Part shown: positions 1 to 9,285 of the stretch, piece by piece
How the letters are laid out: every line of letters starts with the position of its first letter
Numbering within the stretch: position 1 is the stretch's first letter
Assembly (NCBI RefSeq): GCF_004135205.1
Contig: NZ_CP035490.1
Span: 4,321,644 to 4,385,643, forward strand
Reading direction: 5' to 3'
From: Hahella sp. KA22
GTDB lineage: Bacteria > Pseudomonadota > Gammaproteobacteria > Pseudomonadales > Oleiphilaceae
Length of the DNA: 64,000 bases
The notes under the pieces: generated by a model
Database searches by the model: none
Told to the model about the DNA's origin: nothing
The model's input: the letters and a program-made list of their open reading frames with translations, nothing else
Position numbers and translations under genes: made by a program

Positions 1-732
1 ATGCTCAACTCCTATTCAGGATGGGCGGCTGCGGCGGCGGGTTTCATGCTGTCCAACGATCTGTTGATCATCACCGGCGCTTTGGTAGGCTCTTCAGGGG
101 CGATTCTCTCCTACATCATGTGTAAGGCGATGAACCGCTCCTTTATCAGCGTCATCGCGGGCGGTTTTGGTAATGACCCCGCGCCTGAAGACGCAGATGC
201 GGAGTATGGCGATCCTCAGGAGATTAATGCGGAAGGCGTGGCGGACATGCTGAAAGGCTCGCACTCGGTGATCATCACTCCCGGATACGGTATGGCGGTG
301 GCTCAGGCGCAGCATCCTATCTATGAAATCACGCAAAAGTTACGTGAGCATGGCGTGGAAGTCCGTTTCGGCATTCATCCTGTGGCGGGTCGTCTTCCCG
401 GTCATATGAACGTACTGCTGGCGGAGGCGAAAGTCCCTTACGACATCGTCCTGGGCATGGACGAGATCAACCAGGATTTCCCGGAAACAGACACTGTCCT
501 GGTGATCGGCGCTAATGACACCGTGAATCCCGCCGCGTCGGAGAATCCAGGGAGTCCATTGGCGGGCATGCCCGTGTTGGAAGTATGGAAAGCGAAGAAC
601 GTCATCGTATTCAAACGCAGTATGAATGCTGGCTACGCCGGAGTTCAGAATCCGCTGTTCTTCCGCGATAACGCCTTTATGTTGTTCGGCGACGCCAAAG
701 CCAGCGTCGACGCTATTCTGAAAGCGATTTGA
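1..732 (+). CDS. pntB: NAD(P) transhydrogenase subunit beta, C-terminal part (5' end outside window)
   Basis: The reading frame is open from base 1, so the first ATG is probably internal. The 243 residues begin with the last membrane helices (a Gly/Ala-rich stretch with LIITGALVG and [11 protein letters not shown]), then a linker, then the soluble NADP-binding domain [46 protein letters not shown] and the terminal [17 protein letters not shown] are family hallmarks. PntB works with PntA in the inner membrane, coupling proton entry to hydride transfer from NADH to NADP+. The full family protein is about 460 residues, so roughly half is here. pntA should lie immediately left of the window. Confidence 0.95.
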   Translation: MLNSYSGWAAAAAGFMLSNDLLIITGALVGSSGAILSYIMCKAMNRSFISVIAGGFGNDPAPEDADAEYGDPQEINAEGVADMLKGSHSVIITPGYGMAVAQAQHPIYEITQKLREHGVEVRFGIHPVAGRLPGHMNVLLAEAKVPYDIVLGMDEINQDFPETDTVLVIGANDTVNPAASENPGSPLAGMPVLEVWKAKNVIVFKRSMNAGYAGVQNPLFFRDNAFMLFGDAKASVDAILKAI

Positions 733-740
733 TAACGCAC

Positions 741-780
741 TCAGCTCAACAGGCGCTTAACGGCGAACCTGTTGAGCTGA
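741..780. terminator. Hairpin between convergent genes
   Basis: A perfect 13-bp inverted repeat (TCAGCTCAACAGG and its complement) with a 14-nt loop lies between the converging pntB and MerR-type genes. There is no long U tract on either side, so it may be a weak or bidirectional terminator or an mRNA 3'-end stabiliser. Confidence 0.55.
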
Positions 781-807
781 TCCGGTGCTAGAAATACATC
801 ACGTCAT

Positions 808-1641
808 TTAGGCGATAGTCAGATAGATATCCACTTGCGAGTCTGGGCTGTCAGGGCCCGTGAATCGTCTATCGTAAAGCTCAAAGTCAGGGCCCTCGAT
901 TCTTTCCAGATTGCTTTCCGGCAGGTCTCGGGAGCAGGCTTTGCGGAAGGTGGCGTTGAGCCCCGCAACCGGTCCTGTGTGAGTCAAAACGGCGTAACGC
1001 GCCGCCGCCACCTCAACAGACACCATGCCCTCAGGAACCGGACTCCCCGACGCCACTTCCACGCCGGCGATATAACGGAACTCGCCGTCTTCCAATGGCA
1101 GGCACAGACCGTAGGACGCTTCGTAATTAACCCGGCCGCGGATTTCATCCTCTCTGGGTAGATAACGTCCCCACAGCATGGGTATAGAGTCCCTGACGTC
1201 GCTGCTGCGATACTCCATTCCGATAAGAGTGAATGCGGGAAGCTCTTTGACTTGCGGTTTTACTGCAGCGCCTTGTGTCGAATTCATACTATTGTTCTCC
1301 ATAATGGGTTGCTTCAGGTATATCAGCAATTCATTGAGAAGCTTGCGTTTATCTTCGATTTCCCGCTCCAGCCCGGTGGCGTGCACGCACAGCTTGTTGC
1401 GTAATACATGTTCATCGCTCAACGCCCCCTGCTCCTTGAGACTGCGAATGCTTTCCAACGGCACGCCCATGTCGCGCAGCCATAAAATGCGTTGCAGCTC
1501 GTCGATTTGCGATGGCGCATAATAGCGATATCCATTTTCACGACCGTATACCGCTGGATGAAACACCCCAGCGCTCTCATAATGGCGTAATGTTTTGGTG
1601 GATACATCGAATAGACGGGCCATCTGCCCAATCGTCAGCAT
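808..1641 (-). CDS. MerR-family regulator with GyrI-like effector-binding domain
   Basis: The 277-residue protein has an N-terminal MerR winged helix (about 1-70: LTIGQMARLFDVSTKTLRHYE, then GYRYYAPSQIDEL), a helical dimerisation segment (about 75-115) and a C-terminal GyrI/SOUL-like small-molecule domain (about 135-277), the layout of BmrR/BltR-type multidrug-responsive activators. The ATG at 1641 is preferred over an in-frame TTG at 1662 because MLTIGQ is the normal family N-terminus. A MerR-type promoter lies upstream (1687-1708), suggesting autoregulation. No efflux gene is adjacent, so the target and inducer are unknown. Confidence 0.85.
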   Translation of the reverse strand: MLTIGQMARLFDVSTKTLRHYESAGVFHPAVYGRENGYRYYAPSQIDELQRILWLRDMGVPLESIRSLKEQGALSDEHVLRNKLCVHATGLEREIEDKRKLLNELLIYLKQPIMENNSMNSTQGAAVKPQVKELPAFTLIGMEYRSSDVRDSIPMLWGRYLPREDEIRGRVNYEASYGLCLPLEDGEFRYIAGVEVASGSPVPEGMVSVEVAAARYAVLTHTGPVAGLNATFRKACSRDLPESNLERIEGPDFELYDRRFTGPDSPDSQVDIYLTIA

Positions 1642-1686
1642 GTTATTTCTCAACTCCGTCAATGAATGCTCACCCCCAGCTTGAAG

Positions 1687-1708
1687 CTTTCCCCAAGGGT
1701 AAGGTCAA
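1687..1708 (-). promoter_or_regulatory. Putative MerR-type operator/-35 element
   Basis: On the minus strand a TTGACC -35 element is followed by the dyad CTTaCCC-ttg-GGGaAAG inside the spacer, the usual position of a MerR-family operator. A matching -10 at 19-bp spacing is poor (CAAGCT), so the promoter assignment is tentative. It lies 46-67 bases upstream of the MerR-type gene start. Confidence 0.45.
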
Positions 1709-1900
1709 GCGTGGCCCAACAAGAACAAATCCATCATCAACTTTTATATACCAAACGGAACTCATCCCAAAGCACTAATAAAACACCCTATTTGGCTTAA
1801 TGATAGCTTTAAGTAGATGTTTTATTTTATTGATTCATAGAGCAAGGACCGCCGTATCTCCGTCCGTCAAAGCAAAGATGATTTATTGGGGGAATTCCAA

Positions 1901-2455
1901 ATGCATTTAAACAACATCACTCGCATTCTGTTGCTGACCGGAGCCGTATCTCTGGTTGGTTGCGGCGGCTCTGGCGGGAGCGGCGGAGATAACGTCGCTG
2001 ACGACGGCGGAACCACTACCCCTTCCGATTGCCAGATGACGGACTTGGACAAGCAATTGCTCAAGGCGCACAACGAGGCCCGCGCGCAAGCGCGTTCCTG
2101 CGGCGATGAAAATTACGGCAAAGCTCCCCCGCTGACCTGGAACTGCAAACTCGCCGCCGCCGCCAGCGCTCACAGCAAAGATATGGCGGACAATAACTTC
2201 TTCAGCCACACCGGCTCCAACGGCCTCAGCGTAGGCGCGCGCGTAAAATCACAAGGGTACTTCTATCAACGCGTTGGAGAAAACATCGCCGCCGGATACG
2301 GTTCCGTCTCGCAGGTCATGAAAGGCTGGCTGGACAGTCCAGGTCACTGCGCCAATATCATGAGCAAAGGTTATACAGAAATGGGGGCCGCCAAAGTCGA
2401 CGCATCCGACGCAGACTACCCTTCTTATTGGACGGCGGTTTTCGGACAGAGATAA
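1901..2455 (+). CDS. CAP/SCP-domain secreted lipoprotein
   Basis: The 184-residue protein has a lipoprotein signal (basic n-region, hydrophobic core, lipobox LVGC with Cys21), a short Gly-rich linker, and a CAP domain (about 48-184): LLKAHNEAR, NNFFSHTGSNG, VGENIAAGYGS, GWLDSPGHCANIM, YWTAVFGQ. ATG 1901 has a GGGGGA Shine-Dalgarno with about 7-nt spacing; a TTG at 1886 would sit in front of that site and is rejected. The CAP domain is closely similar to the one at 10194-10613. The function of bacterial CAP domains is mostly unknown; the location should be outer membrane or extracellular. Confidence 0.9.
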   Translation: MHLNNITRILLLTGAVSLVGCGGSGGSGGDNVADDGGTTTPSDCQMTDLDKQLLKAHNEARAQARSCGDENYGKAPPLTWNCKLAAAASAHSKDMADNNFFSHTGSNGLSVGARVKSQGYFYQRVGENIAAGYGSVSQVMKGWLDSPGHCANIMSKGYTEMGAAKVDASDADYPSYWTAVFGQR

Positions 2456-2864
2456 CATTCATCACGCCAACGTCGTCACAGTAAATTCATAACGAAACAG
2501 TTTTTCGGCGAAACATATTAATAATTAGGCCAAAAGCACTAAATTAATTTAATGTTTTTGGCTTAATGATCCCCCAATAGATATGTTTTATCCTCATCAA
2601 CTCTCTATTTATATCTCTCTAATTACCTGTTTTTAAATACGATATCTCTAATATCGTCTCAACATCATTCGTTTACGATTAGTTTGTTGAGTTTAGTTTA
2701 AAAGAAGTAATTCAATAACACATAAATACACAAATAATTACATATAAATTGGCGCGCCTTCACATTTTATAATTGTTGTCACGCCGCTTATAGCACGCGT
2801 TTCTACGACAACGTAATATTGCGTGCTTTTTGATCAACGCCAATGTAGAAAACGAGGAAATAAG
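2456..2864. other. AT-rich intergenic region before the M60 protease gene
   Basis: About 400 bases are distinctly AT-rich compared with the flanking genes, with no convincing ORF. The strand-asymmetric A/T runs at 2640-2760 probably hold the promoter of the large protease gene, but no clear -35/-10 pair can be assigned. The Shine-Dalgarno GAGG at 2854-2857 belongs to the next gene. Confidence 0.4.
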
Positions 2865-5800
2865 ATGTTGCGGTTTCATCCTTTAGCCGGATCGATACTC
2901 CTGGCAAGCGCCATCGCTTTGACCGGCTGTGGGTCAGACGACGACGCCAAGATCGGCGGTAATAACAGCGGCGGCGACAACGGATCAGCAGTTGACGGCG
3001 GAACAACCTCCGGCGGAAGCGATACCGGAAACGGCGACACTAATAGCGATGACTCCAATGGTAGCGGCGACGCCAACGACGGCGAGTCTGATGGAGACAG
3101 CGCGACAGATGGCGACTCCACTGGCGGAGACTCTGTTGATGGCGCAGGCGGCGATGACGACGACGCCAGCAGCGACAGCGACGATACCAGTGATGGAGAT
3201 GACGCCTCTGACGATAGTTCCAGTGGGGACGATACAGGCAGTGATGACGACACAGGTAGCGACGACTCTGACGACGATAGCTCAGGCAGCGACGCCAACC
3301 AGCCCCCCACTATTTCCGGGACGCCCAGCCCATTAGCCAAAGAAGGCGACCCCTTCAGCTTCACCCCCACTGTTAACGATATAGACGGCGACACCCTTAC
3401 ATTTCAGCTAGTGAACGGCCCATCCTGGATGAGCATCAACGCTAACACCGGCAAAGTTACGGGATCTCCCAGCGCAGATGACCTGGGCATGGCGAAAGGC
3501 ATTGTCATTCGCGTATCTGACGGGGAAAAAAGCGCCGATTTGAAGTTTGATCTGGAAATCGCCTTCAATCCCGTGGAACAGGCCATTCGTACAGGCGACG
3601 CACTGGTCGTCGAAAACAGCCGCGATCTCGCATCCGCCGCGTTGCGCACGATTGAAGCCAACCGCACCCGCTACAATCAAGCCCGCATTGATCTGTTCCA
3701 GCTGAATACCGATGGAACCGCCAAAGGCGATAGCCTCACCGCCATTGATTGGGACCCTACTCACGACGCCGCGCAGATAAGCGCCATGTTTGGCGAAAAC
3801 GAAGCCATTCTGATATCCAATGCGGCCAATGAAGGCAAAACGGTTTATAACCGCGGCTTTGGCGTTATCGGCGAAGATGATGCGCGCTATATGGTCCTTG
3901 GCGGTAACCCCATGCGCGAACGCGGCAGCGCCAATGAGCAAATGCACCAATTTATGCAAAACGCGATCGTCTGGCTGACTGGTAGAAATAATTTCGACGC
4001 ACAACCGCTTAAGCTGGTCATGGCGCAAATGGATGAAAGCTACTGGTTTCATGACGCCACCGGCGTGCGCAAGTGGCTGGACCAGCGCTATGGCGAAAAC
4101 GTCAGCTACAACGCGCAGGGAGATTGCGATGGTTCCAAACTGGCGGACTGCCTCAATACAAATCCGGACTTGCTGATCATTTCCCAAAAAAGCGATGAAG
4201 CGGATGTTGACGCCATCACTGCGACGGTAGCCGCCGCCATGGCGAAAGGGACGCCAGTGCTGTATCTGCACTGGGACGGCAATTTGACCAGCTTGGGAGG
4301 CAAACTTTTCACGCTGTTTAACGTGTCCTACCAGGAAGACAACTACTGGAAAAGGCTCTATCTAAGCGGTTATGACTCCATCGACGACATGGGCAAGATC
4401 CCGGAGAGCGTCACACACGTTAAAACCATGCTGACTCACTTTGAAAACGAGGATTACGCTTTCGACTGGTCCGCCTGTGATGGCGAGAACTGCTCCGCCG
4501 TCAGCGGCCTGAATGCCGGTTTCTTCGAAGGCGCAGACGAAGTGCGCAGCATCATGTCCAACCTGGACAAGAGTAAGATGGATATCTTCGCCAACGAAGG
4601 TAAGCGCTATCAAAAGTTGCTCGCGTTATTGGGCGACCACTACCGCGCCAGCGCCACCTATCCTATGGACAAGATTACGACGGAAGATAATGCGTTCCTG
4701 AAATCGCTGTACGCGGACTACTCGGTCTACAACTACCGCGCGCTGAATCCCGCACAAAAGGATATGGGCAATTTCAGCCGCAGCAACTTCGATCATGTCT
4801 CAACCGTCACCAAGACCATAGACATGGAAAGCAAACGCTATTTCCGCGCCGCCGGCGTTTACGCTTTGCCTGGACACACGGTCAAGGTGACTCGCCTGGA
4901 CAGCGCCGACGTGGCCACCTCTATCTTTGTCAACACACAGCGTTCCGGGGCCACCCATCAGTTTGAGAAGAACGGCTATACCCGTCCGAAATTCCTGCAG
5001 ACGCCGAAGTTCAGTATAAAATCCGGCGAGAGCATTACCTTCACCTCCGCTTACGGAGGCCCGGTGCAGATTGAGTTTGGCGGCAACGGCAAGAACGTTT
5101 CTTTCCGATTCGAGAATGTGGGCGAACATCCCTTCTGGAACGGCGAAGAAGACAACGCCAGCTTTGAACAGGCCTTGGCTCAGGGCGACTACGATTGGGC
5201 GGAACTCGTCACGCCAGGCTTCGAAGTCCACTCCAAGCTGGATAAAATGCGTAAGTCCATGCAGGACGAAAACTGGAAAACCGGCGCGGCTCTGGCGGCG
5301 GGAACCATGCGCTACATCCATAACTTCCCGCACATCCTGGCTGGCTTCAAAGGACCCGGCATTGACGTAGTGGCGGAAATACATGACTTCGCGGCGGCGC
5401 ACAGCCTGGAAATCGAGCATATCGATATCGTTAAGCACATGAACGCGGATCAGGCCACCTGTGGTTATGGCTGCTCAGGCAACCCATATGACGCCTATTG
5501 GGAATTCAGTCCGATTGGACACGGCGACATTCACGAATTAGGGCATGGCCTGGAGCGCGGCCGTTTCCGCTTTAACGGCTGGGATGGACATGCAAGCACT
5601 AACCCTTACTCCTACTACTCGAAGTCGCATTACTACATTGATACCGGCAAAAATCCGGACTGCCAGTCTTTGCCTTTCGAAAGTATGTTCAATGTGCTGC
5701 GCGACTCCGTCAGTGAATCCAACCCACAGGCCTACGTGCAAAGCAAAAAATTAACCGGCTGGTCCAACGGCGCTGGAATCACGGTGCAAATGATGATGAC

Positions 5801-6197
5801 CGCTCAGGGCGAAGGCAAATTGAATGACGGCTGGAATTTGCTGCCCAGACTGCACATTCTCGATCGCAACTTCAATTCGGCGTTAGCCAGCGAGGAAGCC
5901 TGGTCAGCGGCGAAAGCTAATCTTGGCTTCTCTCAATACAGTCTGGATGAAGCAAAAAGCATCAACAGCAATGACTGGATGACGGTGGCGGTCTCCTACG
6001 CTACAGGCCTGGATTTCCGTGATTACCTGTCCATGTGGGCGTTGCCGTTTAGCGCCAAGGCCTCAGCCCAGGTTGCCTCCTTCAGTCTGCCTGTGGCCCC
6101 GCGTAAGTACTATGCGTCTGGCGGCGACAAGTTCTGCTATGGCCTGGATAAACCAAGCATTCTCGTAGACGGCGTGCAAACCTGGCCAAGCCTGTAA
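2865..6197 (+). CDS. M60-family zinc metalloprotease lipoprotein (SslE/AcfD-like)
   Basis: A 1110-residue lipoprotein. The signal ends in a lipobox (ALTGC). Next come an extremely acidic Ser/Asp/Gly linker (about 25-145), a putative Ig-like (He_PIG/cadherin-type) domain (about 147-240) and a long middle region. The C-terminal peptidase carries HELGH (His890, Glu891, His894) with a downstream Glu, the gluzincin signature of M60/enhancin-like enzymes. M60 enzymes such as E. coli SslE and V. cholerae AcfD act on mucin-type glycoproteins and are surface-exposed; a role here in degrading host or animal glycoprotein is inference. ATG 2865 has GAGG at 7-nt spacing; the in-frame upstream start at 2823 would hide the signal peptide. 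Confidence 0.88.
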   Translation: MLRFHPLAGSILLASAIALTGCGSDDDAKIGGNNSGGDNGSAVDGGTTSGGSDTGNGDTNSDDSNGSGDANDGESDGDSATDGDSTGGDSVDGAGGDDDDASSDSDDTSDGDDASDDSSSGDDTGSDDDTGSDDSDDDSSGSDANQPPTISGTPSPLAKEGDPFSFTPTVNDIDGDTLTFQLVNGPSWMSINANTGKVTGSPSADDLGMAKGIVIRVSDGEKSADLKFDLEIAFNPVEQAIRTGDALVVENSRDLASAALRTIEANRTRYNQARIDLFQLNTDGTAKGDSLTAIDWDPTHDAAQISAMFGENEAILISNAANEGKTVYNRGFGVIGEDDARYMVLGGNPMRERGSANEQMHQFMQNAIVWLTGRNNFDAQPLKLVMAQMDESYWFHDATGVRKWLDQRYGENVSYNAQGDCDGSKLADCLNTNPDLLIISQKSDEADVDAITATVAAAMAKGTPVLYLHWDGNLTSLGGKLFTLFNVSYQEDNYWKRLYLSGYDSIDDMGKIPESVTHVKTMLTHFENEDYAFDWSACDGENCSAVSGLNAGFFEGADEVRSIMSNLDKSKMDIFANEGKRYQKLLALLGDHYRASATYPMDKITTEDNAFLKSLYADYSVYNYRALNPAQKDMGNFSRSNFDHVSTVTKTIDMESKRYFRAAGVYALPGHTVKVTRLDSADVATSIFVNTQRSGATHQFEKNGYTRPKFLQTPKFSIKSGESITFTSAYGGPVQIEFGGNGKNVSFRFENVGEHPFWNGEEDNASFEQALAQGDYDWAELVTPGFEVHSKLDKMRKSMQDENWKTGAALAAGTMRYIHNFPHILAGFKGPGIDVVAEIHDFAAAHSLEIEHIDIVKHMNADQATCGYGCSGNPYDAYWEFSPIGHGDIHELGHGLERGRFRFNGWDGHASTNPYSYYSKSHYYIDTGKNPDCQSLPFESMFNVLRDSVSESNPQAYVQSKKLTGWSNGAGITVQMMMTAQGEGKLNDGWNLLPRLHILDRNFNSALASEEAWSAAKANLGFSQYSLDEAKSINSNDWMTVAVSYATGLDFRDYLSMWALPFSAKASAQVASFSLPVAPRKYYASGGDKFCYGLDKPSILVDGVQTWPSL

Positions 6198-6239
6198 AAC
6201 TTTACTCGTCTTCCTCAGCGAAGATCAGGTAATCAATAA

Positions 6240-6261
6240 AGCGGCGCTATGCGCCGCTTTT
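6240..6261 (+). terminator. Rho-independent terminator after the M60 gene
   Basis: AGCGGCGC-TAT-GCGCCGCT is a perfect 8-bp GC-rich stem with a 3-nt loop followed by TTTT, 42 bases after the stop codon. Confidence 0.88.
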
Positions 6262-6637
6262 CATTTCAGATGCGCCTACGCAAGTGTCCGATAAAGCACA
6301 CAACCGTCAGAAAATTTACAAGGTTAAGTTTAAGAAACTGGCTTTTTCTGTCAGGTTACACTGACATGTAAAAGCGCCAACGCTCTCTGCGTGTAACTTT
6401 TTAATCCTTTATTTTCAATAATATAAAAAGACTTCGTTAAGTAATTTCATATGTCTGCTTTCCCAGACTCCTCCCTTCGTATGTCAGTAAATTTTACGGA
6501 TTAGGCAATACGGACTACTTAATGACAGGCTGTCACATTGAAAAATAAGGTTAATTGGGTTTTGGCACAACCAATGCGTGAGAAAGCGGTGATGTACCCA
6601 GACCTACTTACCCCAATTAGAAAAAAAGGAGTTGGTT
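6262..6637. other. Intergenic region before the PEP-CTERM gene
   Basis: About 375 bases without a credible gene; it is AT-rich at 6400-6440. The only assigned element is the AAGGAG ribosome-binding site at 6626-6631. A short ORF at 6538 overlaps this site in another frame and is not supported. Confidence 0.35.
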
Positions 6638-7375
6638 ATGACCTCAAGAATAAAGCACGCCCTTACAGCGCTGTCTTTGAGCGTAGCCGCAGTCAGCGCA
6701 CATGCCGTTACTATCAACGACGGATATAACGGGGCCGGCCTCTCATACAACGCCGACGTTTTTGGCGATCCCAATGTCTACCAAGTCGACCGTATGGAAG
6801 TTACCTACGACAGCGACAACCTCTATGTATCCGTATTCACAAACTTTTTCGAAGGCGCGGACTCATACGGGCACAAGTATGGGGATCTCTTTATAAGCGT
6901 CGATGGCTGGAGTCCTTTCGGTAACGCAGCAGATCGCTACAAAGACGATGACATCACCAACGGTGAAAAGTGGGAATTCGCTCTGGACACCTCCACTGGC
7001 GATCTTTACAGCCTGTCCATGGTTGATTACATGGATCAACTAGTCAGCTCCGGTACCAGCAGCAGCGTTCGAAAAAACCAGGAAGTCGCAGTTAACACCA
7101 GCAAAGCCACTTTAGTGGCGGGTGAGACTTCAAGTGCAGATTTAAGCGGCGTCAGCACAACAGTTGGAACCATGGGCGTATTGTCATTCACGTTAACGCT
7201 GGCTGACCTCGGCATCACAGACCTGAGTTCTTCCACAGCACTAGGTCTACGTTGGGCCGCCACTTGCGCTAATGATGTTATTGAAGGCGGATTGAGCGTT
7301 CCAGAACCAGGCACACTGGCGATGCTGGGATTGGGGCTTGTTAGCTTAAGCCTTTCCCGCCGTAAAAAAGCCTGA
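6638..7375 (+). CDS. PEP-CTERM sorting-domain exported protein
   Basis: The 245-residue protein has an N-terminal signal peptide ending near AHA, a secreted domain of unknown fold (about 25-215), and a C-terminal VPEPGTLAMLGLG segment followed by a hydrophobic helix and the basic tail SRRKKA. This is the tripartite PEP-CTERM signal processed by exosortase (EpsH family), typically linked to extracellular polysaccharide. ATG 6638 follows AAGGAG with 6-nt spacing. The gene stands alone; no exosortase or glycan gene is in the window, so the enzyme must be encoded elsewhere if it is present. Confidence 0.88.
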   Translation: MTSRIKHALTALSLSVAAVSAHAVTINDGYNGAGLSYNADVFGDPNVYQVDRMEVTYDSDNLYVSVFTNFFEGADSYGHKYGDLFISVDGWSPFGNAADRYKDDDITNGEKWEFALDTSTGDLYSLSMVDYMDQLVSSGTSSSVRKNQEVAVNTSKATLVAGETSSADLSGVSTTVGTMGVLSFTLTLADLGITDLSSSTALGLRWAATCANDVIEGGLSVPEPGTLAMLGLGLVSLSLSRRKKA

Positions 7376-7502
7376 TTTCTGCAGATTAATACAATAAGTC
7401 GATAAGAACAGGGTGACAGGTGTAAGGCGCAGCGGAGAGTGTAGAGTTTTTTTACACTCTTGTTACACCCCTCCCGACTACAACCGAACAGGGACGTTTT
7501 AC

Positions 7503-7994
7503 TTACTCCGTGACAAACTCCGACACCAGCGCCAGCGTGTCGTTCTCTCTACCGATGAAAATCGTCGCTTTCCACAGCATACGTCCGGTAATACACACGG
7601 GCAGGTATCCCTCCCCTTGAAATGATCCGTCCGCCATCCGCGTTAGTTTGGTCTGATTAAGCCCCATGTACATATCGGCGCCCTCAAAGTCGACTCGGAC
7701 CCGCTCCGCCTCTATGCCTTGTAATTGAAGGTGAATAGGAAATGCCCGCGCGGGATGAATCGGCTCATCGCCAAATGAAAAGCGCACATTGCCTACATCG
7801 ACTGGAAGGCTGCACTGACCTTGCTCAGTCGCGCATTCAGTGACTTGTATAAAACGGATATTCTTGAATTGGTCGATATCGAGAGCGCCGGAACTGGGAA
7901 GCCATTGCCGCACCAGACCTAACGACGCCAGAAGCAACACCAGGGCGAGCAATGCTGCGCCCCTCACCCAATAACGCTTGAACTGCAACGTCAA
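7503..7994 (-). CDS. Membrane-anchored hypothetical protein
   Basis: About 163 residues: a basic N-terminus and one transmembrane helix (about 12-30, LLALVLLLASLGLV), then a soluble, probably periplasmic domain with two Cys in CATEQGQC and a late Cys in PVCITGRML. I do not recognise the family. No ATG is available; TTG at 7994 or at 7988, the latter with a GAGG about 8 nt upstream, would serve. It lies convergent to the PEP-CTERM gene and divergent from the PCu(A)C gene. Confidence 0.65.
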   Translation of the reverse strand: MTLQFKRYWVRGAALLALVLLLASLGLVRQWLPSSGALDIDQFKNIRFIQVTECATEQGQCSLPVDVGNVRFSFGDEPIHPARAFPIHLQLQGIEAERVRVDFEGADMYMGLNQTKLTRMADGSFQGEGYLPVCITGRMLWKATIFIGRENDTLALVSEFVTE

Positions 7995-8195
7995 AACCTC
8001 ATTCGCGCTGATGATGGGAAGGATATGGCCGCGCAGTGTGCCTTTCGGATCAGAAATTGTCCAGCGACAATTTGACGCATAACTCCGCGTTAACGCTACA
8101 TTTTCTCAGTGTGCGCACTGTGTTAGGCTTGGACTCCGATTGAGTCTCCTGATTGATAGCCGCCTGAACCCCGTAACCGCACCTGAAATCTCTCA

Positions 8196-8663
8196 ATGAT
8201 GATGAAAAAAAGCCTGATCCAAGCCCTTCTCGCCACCACCCTGATGTCCTCGCCAATGCTTGTCTCTGCGCAGAATGAAAGCGCGCAGACGGTTGAAGCC
8301 AACAACGCCTGGATTCGTTTTACACCGGGAACCATTCCCATGGCGGGCTATTTCACGCTCAACAATCCATCCGACCAGACGGTCACTATTACCAGCGCGG
8401 AGAGCGTGGACTTCGGCCATGTCATGATGCATCAGACAGTGAATGACGACGGTCAGATGAGTATGCAACACATGGGAGAAGGCCTTGCCGTGACGGCAGG
8501 AAGCCAAATCTCGTTCGCTCCCGGCGGCATGCATCTGATGTTGATGCAGCGTCAGCGCCCGCTGAATCCCGGCGACCATGTCAACGTCACCCTGAATCTT
8601 GCCGATGGCGGCGCGGTTTCCGTGGAATTCGAGGTCAAACCTATTTCCTACGAAGGCCCCTGA
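8196..8663 (+). CDS. PCu(A)C-type periplasmic copper chaperone
   Basis: 155 residues with a cleavable signal peptide (cleavage near VSAQ) and a cupredoxin-like PCu(A)C (DUF461) domain. The Met/His copper ligands are visible: HVMMHQ, then MSMQHM, then PGGMHLMLM, the usual H-M-X10-M-X21-H-X-M pattern. Family members carry Cu(I) to the CuA site of cytochrome oxidase or act in periplasmic copper handling. ATGs at 8196, 8199 and 8202 cannot be separated. The copper theme recurs at 21.7-28.9 kb. Confidence 0.9.
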   Translation: MMMKKSLIQALLATTLMSSPMLVSAQNESAQTVEANNAWIRFTPGTIPMAGYFTLNNPSDQTVTITSAESVDFGHVMMHQTVNDDGQMSMQHMGEGLAVTAGSQISFAPGGMHLMLMQRQRPLNPGDHVNVTLNLADGGAVSVEFEVKPISYEGP

Positions 8664-8749
8664 CACAATCCTGTTCCCCCGCCTTTCGTTCAAGCGTATA
8701 GGCGTATCCTTGTCTACACTGGATAGGAATGCGAACAAGGGAGTTGGAC

Positions 8750-9280
8750 ATGCAGCGCCTCGCCATATGGGTTTTCGCCCTTGCCCTGCCCGGCTGTGCG
8801 GGACAAGGATACTCCAATACACACCGCCCCCATGTGGATATGGCGGTGCATCCCGCCTGGTATGACGGCGAGCGCATTTACTACATCACCACAGACGTCT
8901 CTGATCGGGATATGGCGGAGATGATGCAGGCCAATTACGCTCCCCGCTTGAGAGACGCAATTCCAGATTACCCTAAGCCGCCTCAGGTCCGCACCGTACT
9001 GGAAAGGGTCTACCGGGTCCGTAATGTCGACCAGCCCAGTATATTTCCCTCCGCGCCAAAGCCCTTAGGCTCGCAAAGCGTCAACATACAATACAGTCCA
9101 TTGTGGCTGATGTATGAAGTCGTCTGGAAAACGGGCGTCGCTCCTGTAGAGCTTAAATCCGAGGAACAGATTTTCGTGGCGGAGAGTCAGGGAAAGCTGG
9201 AGATACATCGCACCGACATTGTGGTGAACTGCCCTGTGGTGCGTTATCAGGGTAAGCGCATTGACCGCTATGAATGGTGA
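8750..9280 (+). CDS. Hypothetical lipoprotein
   Basis: 176 residues with a short lipoprotein signal (lipobox ALPGC, Cys16). The mature part starts with HVDMAVHPAWYDGERIYYI and has the motif SPLWLMYEVVW in the middle. ATG 8750 follows AAGGGAG; the upstream in-frame ATG at 8729 would put charged residues before the signal. I do not recognise a function. The gene starts 87 bases after the PCu(A)C gene on the same strand and may be co-transcribed. Confidence 0.72.
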   Translation: MQRLAIWVFALALPGCAGQGYSNTHRPHVDMAVHPAWYDGERIYYITTDVSDRDMAEMMQANYAPRLRDAIPDYPKPPQVRTVLERVYRVRNVDQPSIFPSAPKPLGSQSVNIQYSPLWLMYEVVWKTGVAPVELKSEEQIFVAESQGKLEIHRTDIVVNCPVVRYQGKRIDRYEW

Positions 9281-9285
9281 TCCGT

